Shown here: one piece after another, positions 58,333 through 64,000 of the stretch
Layout: the number at the start of each line of letters is the position of its first letter
Numbering within the stretch: position 1 is the stretch's first letter
Assembly: GCA_030248215.1 (NCBI GenBank)
Contig: JASANG010003160.1
Span: forward strand, 122,321-186,320
DNA length: 64,000 nt
Direction of reading: 5' to 3'
Source of the DNA: Enoplolaimus lenunculus
Lineage: Eukaryota > Nematoda > Enoplea > Enoplida > Thoracostomopsidae
Made by a program: the position numbers and the translations under genes
Notes under the pieces: model-generated
Databases searched by the model: none
What the model saw: the letters and a program-made list of their open reading frames with translations, nothing else
Told to the model about the DNA's origin: nothing

Positions 58333-58744
58333 CTGTAGTGAGCTGAATACGAGGGGGGACTGATATTTACTTGGCCTCCCCAGAGGGTACCCCCCCCCGT
58401 TATTCGGTTACGGACTGTTATTTATTTTAAGCCCACGCTCAGCCATCCTTTATTACTGATATATATCCGGTATTGCAACTATCCGTTGAATTTTAAACGT
58501 ATATTGGTCTTGTATCAATAGCGTGAGCGATAATGCAAGGATGTACTTATGACTGTACTTTAAAACCTTAAGTACGCTTGAAAGTTTTGAACTCAAATTA
58601 TTTGGGCATGGTGTCATTTATGCGCTACAATTAGGTATAATTGACATTTATGGACTCTAATTAGGTATACGGACTCCTATTGATTGGTACTCAAAATGGA
58701 GACCCCACCTTATTACTACCCCCATCTTTTTCGGGTCAAACCAG
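58333..58744 (+). mobile_element. TA-inserting GACCCGAATAAGAGGG MITE, full length
   Basis: CTGTAGTGAGCTGAATACGA to TTTTTCGGGTCAAACCAG, with TA on both sides (58331-58332, 58745-58746). 412 bp. Confidence 0.88.
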
Positions 58745-59483
58745 TACTGTAAAATGTAACCAAAGGATCAATTGTCGCTGATCCTACGTCGGATTTTTAT
58801 AAAACCAGTAAAACTGACCGGCGGATACTGCAAAGAAGGAATATTGTAATATTTTTGTTAATTCTTAAGACTTATTCGATAAGTTCATTGTTCAGTAATT
58901 CCTATTAGTTGGGAATGCGCAGGATTGACCTGCGGCAGTCAAGGCATCCTTGAATGATTACAACTAATATTCTAGTAAGCATTCCAAATGAACATTTGTA
59001 TCTTTATGCACAATGACGGCTTCGGCAAAGTTGCTGGCGACATTGGTTCATTTGCACGTGTTTATCGCGTTTTGGGTTTTCTGCCAGACGTTCGAGCCAG
59101 ATTTAACCAGGTAGCAAAGATTTAACCGAAATTAGGGATGGTTTTAGGTAAAAACCTTCAAAAAATTTCAATTTGTGAAAGTTGGACAGTATAAAGTGAC
59201 AGGACGGCGGAATGCTGAAATGCAGCCGTATTTGATTGGCCAAAATTTTAACGTAGTATTTGCGGTTTAGTAACGACGCATTTTTATTGGTCCATGTTAC
59301 CGTTTAGGGTCTGGCCGATTTCTTACAGTATCGGCTTAACGCTATTTTTAAACGGAATTTAGTTCTGTTTCATGTTTGAGTTTACCCACGTTTGAAATTA
59401 CCCATTATATGCAATTAAAAATTTGAGACAACCTTTTGTGTTAAAAACAGTTGCGGATGTCTTAGTAAAAAAGATGTCACTTT

Positions 59484-59757
59484 ATGGAAAAATACGAAAT
59501 TTTAAACTATCAAAATAATTTTTCAAATTTGAGAAAGTCGTGGAAAAATACGAAATTTTAAACTATCAAAATAATTTTTCAAATTTGAGAAAGTCGTGGA
59601 AAAATACGAAATTTTAAACTATCAAAATAATTTTTCAAATTTGAGAAAGTCGTGGAAAAATACGAAATTTTAAACTATCAAAATAATTTTTCAAAATTGA
59701 GAAAGTCATGGAAAAATAAGCAATTTTATACTATCAAAATATTACTTTTTCAAATTT
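59484..59757. repeat. 56-bp tandem repeat, about 4.8 copies
   Basis: Units starting GTCGTGGAAAAATACGAAAT at 59537, 59593 and 59649, with a partial first unit and a diverged last one. AT-rich, about 300 bp upstream of the innexin start. Confidence 0.93.
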
Positions 59758-60041
59758 GACAAAGTTTCGCTCAACGACAAACTGAAAAACTTGTAATGTA
59801 ACAAACCACCAATCAGATGTAACAGTGGTGTATCTCACAAGCGACGCGAGTGTGAAGCCAAACGCAATTTCAGTACTAAATCTTAATATATTAATACTAA
59901 ATTTTGGTTTCGATCTGTGTTGGGATTGCAAAAGCGAACGTAGGGTTTCCACTTGGATCCGCCAGGGGACGCATTTTCGTGACACTGTTTTATTTTAAGA
60001 GGAAAAATGTATATATTTAAAATAATTATTTAACATATCAA

Positions 60042-61231
60042 ATGTTGCTTTACTATTTAGCGGCAGTGTTTAAAAGTTTTAATCCACGTGTTGACGACGA
60101 TTTTGTTGATAAACTTAATTATCATTATACAAGCGCTATTGTGTTAGCTTTTGCTATAATCGTAAGGTGAGTATGCTTGCGTTCTATTTGTTTCAACCTT
60201 ATACACAAAACATGACCAACGTATATAGGACATGGCCGTGAAACAGTAGTATAATCATATTCCTATGTGTAAAAGTCTAAACCTGTGTGTAAGAATGAGT
60301 TTATACGTAAACGTAACCTAAACCAAAGTCGAAGCAAAAAACAATTAGTCTGAAGGTTAAGTTTACACTATTACAGTCCAGCAGAAAAATGTTCTGTCAC
60401 TGATGTTTACATGGGCTCATAGTATCAAGGATCTGACGGTGTTATGATCTCCGGCATAATTTTAGTACACCTGTAAACTTTAGTGAGTTAATTTTAACTC
60501 AGAATGAGTTGAATCATTCAGTCTGAGTTAGGACTATCAGAAGTCAGAATTTTGAGTTTATTCAATTCATTCTGATTTAATTAACAGCAACTTACCCACA
60601 GTCAACTCAACTTAGAGTGAAAATCAACTCATCTTAGCTTGCAGTTTAACCCCTTCTCACATTGAGTTGCCTGTAGGCAACTAAGCGCAGTGTATATACG
60701 TTAAATAATGTATGTCGCACCGTGTTTAACAATTGCAACACGTATACATGGTACTAAATCACCACAAGACGTGAGAGCCCCCTCGGGCTCGAGCGTCAAG
60801 CTCCTATAGCTGAGTGGCGATGGTATACGCCTCCCACTCCAGTCACTGGAGTTCGAATCCTAGCATAAAAGTAGGTCTCAGGGGAAATAGAAAATATTCA
60901 TGTGAGAAAGGGTTAATAATTTGCTAAAACGCTACATCATTTATGTTTTTGTATTTACACCGTTTCAGCGCAAAACAGTATGTTGGCTATCCAATCCAGT
61001 GTTGGGTGCCGGCACAATTTACGGACGCTTGGGAGCAATACACTGAGAACTATTGCTGGATACAGAACACATATTATGTGCCAATCCATGATGCAATTCC
61101 AACTGAATTTAGCTTACGAAACGCACGCCAAATCGGTTACTATCAATGGGTACCGTTCATACTGGCGTTAGAAGCAATTATGTTTTATGTGCCTGCAATG
61201 ATATGGAGAGGGATGGTACAATGGCATAACG
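60042..61231 (+). CDS. Innexin, 5' exons (partial at right)
   Basis: Exon 1 is 60042-60166 (41 codons plus 2 nt, donor GTGAGT). Exon 2 is 60969-61231 (acceptor TTTCAG, donor GTATTC in phase 1). The joined N-terminus shows innexin hallmarks: a short cytoplasmic start with [14 protein letters not shown], the first membrane segment (about 30-45), then [19 protein letters not shown]. Extracellular loop 1 has cysteines 53 and 71 (17 residues apart) and NTYYVP. YYQWVPF opens the second membrane segment (about 97-117), and exon 2 ends in a [14 protein letters not shown] cytoplasmic start. Innexins form gap junctions and hemichannels in the plasma membrane. The intracellular loop, second extracellular loop and C-terminus are missing; no continuing exon was recognised up to 64000, so the gene probably runs off the window. 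A polypyrimidine-AG at 59999 precedes the ATG, and a 9-codon upstream ORF (60007) is out of frame. Confidence 0.93.
60214..60418. mobile_element. TTAGGC-type MITE in innexin intron
   Basis: GACCAACGTATATAGGACAT at the left, CTGATGTTTACATGGGCTC at the right, degraded CCTATGTGTAAAAGTC and CGTAACCTAAACC inside. Occupies the start of innexin intron 1. Confidence 0.75.
60468..60645. mobile_element. GAGTTGA palindromic MITE, truncated
   Basis: ACCTGTAAACTTTAGTGAGT, GAATGAGTTGAATCATTCAG and CAACTCAACTTAGAGTGAAA. It is inverted relative to the copy at 30330, and its far arm is missing where the piggyBac-like MITE begins. Confidence 0.75.
60650..60912 (+). mobile_element. piggyBac-like MITE with tRNA-like promoter, copy 2
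   Basis: TTAA on both sides (60646-60649, 60913-60916). Ends CCCCTTCTCACATTGAGTTG and ATGTGAGAAAGGG. A-box TAGCTGAGTGG (60807-60817) and intact B-box GTTCGAATC (within 60850-60860), about 43 bp apart as in tRNA genes. It lies in innexin intron 1, sense to the gene. Confidence 0.9.
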
Positions 61232-61269
61232 GTATTCACACTTGAATGCATTGCCGGATTTTAATCTGT

Positions 61270-61562
61270 AGCCGGGATGAGGGGCAAGGGAGCTTAGCCC
61301 CCCTGGAAGAATTTACCCCCTTTTAGAAAATTGTTAGAAAATTCTTTATCAACTGAGTGTATTGCCGGATTTTAATTTGACGGCGCTATAGATCGGTAGC
61401 CGAAATGAGAGGCAAGGGGGTGTAGCCCGCGTGGAAGACTATACCCTCCTTTTAGAAAATTGTCATACTTTTGTTTGTAAGTCATCAAAAACCCTTGTAT
61501 GTCCCTCCGGAACAATTTTACCGCCCACCTAGCCAGATGAGTTGGCCACGGATCGGTACCAA
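61270..61562. mobile_element. GGGCCCGTAGCC-type repeats, two overlapping copies
   Basis: TGTAGCCGGGATGAGGGGCA and, after a repeated TTGCCGGATTTTAATTTG, CGGTAGCCGAAATGAGAGGC; then TTGTAAGTCATCAAAAACCC and GATGAGTTGGCCACGGATCG. The first copy is only partial. Confidence 0.65.
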
Positions 61563-62277
61563 CAGCATTGCCTTCCCATAGCAAAGCAATGGTGTTATTT
61601 AAGTTTTTATTTTATTTTAATAAGCTTAAGCAGTTTATAGCATTTGAGAATCAATAAAGTAGAAAGTGAGTATATTTTGTTTTATTTGCCAAATTCAAAT
61701 GTTGACTTTGCAGTTTATTACTTTAGTTAACGGTGGCGAACGCTTTAGTCTGGCGTCTAGACGTAAAACAATTAAAAAAGCACACGAAACGTTTTGTGAC
61801 GGTAGCAAAAGCATTTAAACACTTAAAATTATACCGGATTCTCGCTCGTTTCGCTGGCGAAGTTTTCTTAACCCTGTTTGGACGCACAATATCGGTCAAT
61901 TTGGCCGATCTATTAACAGTCAAATTACATTATTGAATCTACGAGAAAAAGATACTTAAATTATTTATTAAAAAACACATTAATTTTAAAATTATGTCAA
62001 AATTCACTACCATCGCTTAAATTAAGAATTCTTCAAAGTCGAGTTTTTAAAATTGCGTCATACTCGCGGAGCGGCTTTGGGCGTCGAGTAAACAAAAAAT
62101 GCTTGCAGCATATAACAAAATTTCGGGTTATTTGTGACGAGCGGCGTCGAGCGGTAACAAACGGCGGTGTCCGGTAGGTGACGCGCGGCGATACGCGGCT
62201 CAGTATGTACAGTGCAACGATACGTGCAACTCCTGACTGCCTAGGACCGCTAATAGAAGATCTTGGCAATACACCTG
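61563..62277. other. No innexin exon found
   Basis: Contains GCGGCGTCGAGCGG/GGCGATACGCGG-like GC-rich motifs near 62100-62200, faintly similar to the minisatellite at 50705. No conserved innexin sequence was recognised. Confidence 0.35.
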
Positions 62278-62475
62278 GGCCCAATGTATAGACGAAAACC
62301 GGATCGTTTCCCGGCAGGGCTGTAATAGTGTCAGTTAAAGCTTTAGATTAACTTTTTTGCTTAGGCTTAGGCTTAGAAATAGCCTCATTTTTACGTTTCG
62401 ACTTAGGCTTAGGCTTAAGCTTAGGCTTAGGAATATGCTAATATTACGGTTCGGCTTTGTTCTATACATTGGCCC
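62278..62475. mobile_element. TTAGGC-type MITE, GTATAGAA subfamily
   Basis: GGCCCAATGTATAGACGAAA at the left, TTGTTCTATACATTGGCC at the right. GCTTAGGCTTAGGC and GCTTAGGCTTAAGCTTAGGC inside. Confidence 0.85.
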
Positions 62476-62805
62476 GCACAGCTGCATCAACTGGGCTGTA
62501 AGAATGTAGGCGTTAGTTTCGCATCCGCTGGAAATCCTTTTAGCCTTTTCAGGTTTTAGGCTTAAGGCTGGGTGAAACGGATGACAAACGCCACAACAGT
62601 CAATGGCTTAGCTTGTACAGTAATGCTACGATTAGACGGGAATATTTTGTTCGAGTGATATAATGAATTATTAAAATATATAATAAATATGATGGAATGA
62701 AATATATTTTAGGCATTGATATTCAAAGCATTACTCAAATGACATGTGACTGCCGACTGATGGAAACAGAGTCTCGTATCGCTGCCATACAAACTATAGC
62801 AGGTT

Positions 62806-63190
62806 CGGCCAATGTATGGAAACGGGCCGTAACAGTAGTATAAACATATTTCTAAGCATACGCATAAGCGTAAGAATAAGCGTATACCTAATCGTAATGC
62901 GGGGTTCACGTTTATATTTACAGGATAACCCGGAACACGTTTCGTTCCACGATAACTCGTCGACGTCAACATAGAATTTTGCGACCTAAATAGCGGGTAA
63001 TACGACAAAATGTGGATAACCCATGATATTTGCTTACAAGTCACTGATCTCAAGCGGTCATTGCAATAGTGATTAACTAGCGGACATAATGTCACCCGCT
63101 ATTGTAATAGAGACACATAGCTTTCCCCGCTGCCCGAGTTATAACGTGGACCCCGCATAAGCCTGAACTATTAAGCCTACATATAAAATA
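62806..63190. mobile_element. TTAGGC-type MITE split by an ATGCGGGG MITE
   Basis: GGCCAATGTATGGAAACGGG and CTAAGCATACGCATAAGCG, interrupted at about 62897. AAGCCTGAACTATTAAGCC resumes at 63165. The right terminus is not found. Confidence 0.65.
62898..63164. mobile_element. ATGCGGGG-ended MITE, nested
   Basis: ATGCGGGGTTCACGTTTATA to GTTATAACGTGGACCCCGCA-T, 267 bp. The inner parts AACACGTTTCGTTCC and TAGAGACACATAGC correspond to the other copies. Confidence 0.82.
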
Positions 63191-63707
63191 AATTATATTG
63201 AAATTTCAAGACTCCTACTTATTAAATTTTTAAGACATTAAGTCTTGTATTTCAAACATTAATAGCCGTAAAGTCTTATGTTTAAGAAATTACTATTTAC
63301 ATTTTATAAGAAACAAATTGCTTTCTTTCAAGACATAAATAGTTGTCTTGTATTCAAGAATTTGATTTTTTATTTCTATGTGTGTAAAACAGTTGTTTCG
63401 TTTATATTTCAAATATATTTCGAGTTAAGATTAGCCATCAACCTAAATTTACGTCTTGGGCGTATGTTAACTTGGAAAATTGGGAAATTTAGTTGTGCTT
63501 GACTCCCAATTTTGAAGGCGACTTCTCTGGCAAATCTTGTCTCCAACAAATCAGAAAAACAACTCTTTTATTTTAAACATATTTGTCTTGTATTTCAGAA
63601 ATATTTGTCTTAATCGGTTATGAAACACACTCTAACAATTAAGACATTTATATATATAAGTGTTTCAGACACAGATTTCTCAAAAATTTCAGAAATTGCC
63701 TTGTATA

Positions 63708-63941
63708 GAAAAGCTTGAGCGATATTGTAAGGTTATACTTAGGAATGTACTTTCAAAACTTAAGTATTCTTTAAAGTTTCGAACTCAACTTTATTTAGTC
63801 CTGGACTCACTTTTGCGCTCCAATTAGGAATAATTGACATCTATGGACTCTAAGTAGTGTTTAGGGACTCTATCCGCTATTGATTAGGACTCAAAATTGA
63901 AACCCCTGCTTATTACCTCTTTCTTATTCGGGTCACTACAG
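63708..63941. mobile_element. TA-inserting GACCCGAATAAGAGGG MITE, 3' part
   Basis: AGCTTGAGCGATATTGTAAG to TCTTATTCGGGTCACTACAG followed by TA. The 5' part is missing. Confidence 0.8.
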
Positions 63942-63947
63942 TAGTCT

Positions 63948-64000
63948 AACGCTTAATCTTACTCTATTACAGTTCCGCAGAAAAACGTTCCTCCCCTGAT
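63948..64000. mobile_element. TTAGGC-type MITE right arm, cut by window end
   Basis: TTACTCTATTACAGTTCCGC then AGAAAAACGTTCCTCCCCTG-AT is the right-arm block of the family; the terminus lies beyond the window. Confidence 0.7.

Overview
The window looks like nuclear DNA of an invertebrate animal. It is AT-rich, has spliced genes with long introns, and carries the 5' part of an innexin, an animal gap-junction family. Innexins are used by protostomes and cnidarians. An UNC-87/calponin-type multi-repeat muscle protein and a twinfilin fit a protostome best, but I cannot name the species.

Four host genes can be assembled exon by exon from splice signals and reading-frame phase. On the minus strand lie twinfilin (4151-8040, 8 coding exons, 345 aa), a calponin-like-repeat actin-binding protein (12373-20679, 8 coding exons, 353 aa, six repeats) and a secreted C-type-lectin-domain protein (26535-38324, 6 coding exons, 308 aa). 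On the plus strand is the 5' part of an innexin (60042-61231, two exons); the rest was not found and probably lies beyond the right edge. In the three minus-strand models every phase agrees and the summed coding length is an exact multiple of three. Twinfilin and the calponin-repeat protein both act on actin filaments. The lectin is predicted to be secreted and the innexin is a membrane channel, so the four form no obvious pathway.

The introns and the 38.3-60.0 kb interval are packed with short non-autonomous DNA transposons (MITEs), most of them palindromic. The most striking family has 8-bp target-site duplications and ends in GGCCCATG/CATGGGCC. Inside it carries variable runs of TTAGGC/GCCTAA, the hexamer known as the nematode telomere repeat. 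More than twenty copies or pieces are present. Other families include a 263-bp piggyBac-like MITE (TTAA duplications) with an internal tRNA-like pol III promoter (8702-8964 and 60650-60912), near-perfect GAGTC and GAGTTGA palindromes, a TA-inserting 400-bp family with GACCCGAATAAGAGGG ends, a family rich in ATATCATATGATAT, and several (C/G)-rich ended families. Clear nested insertions give a relative order of activity.

Simple repeats include (AT)n at 16911 and 43455, (GTT)n at 32215, (AAT)n at 45183, a 60-bp higher-order GC-rich minisatellite at 50705, and 48-bp and 56-bp tandem arrays. I saw no rRNA gene, no convincing functional tRNA gene, no CRISPR array, and no reverse transcriptase, transposase or viral gene.
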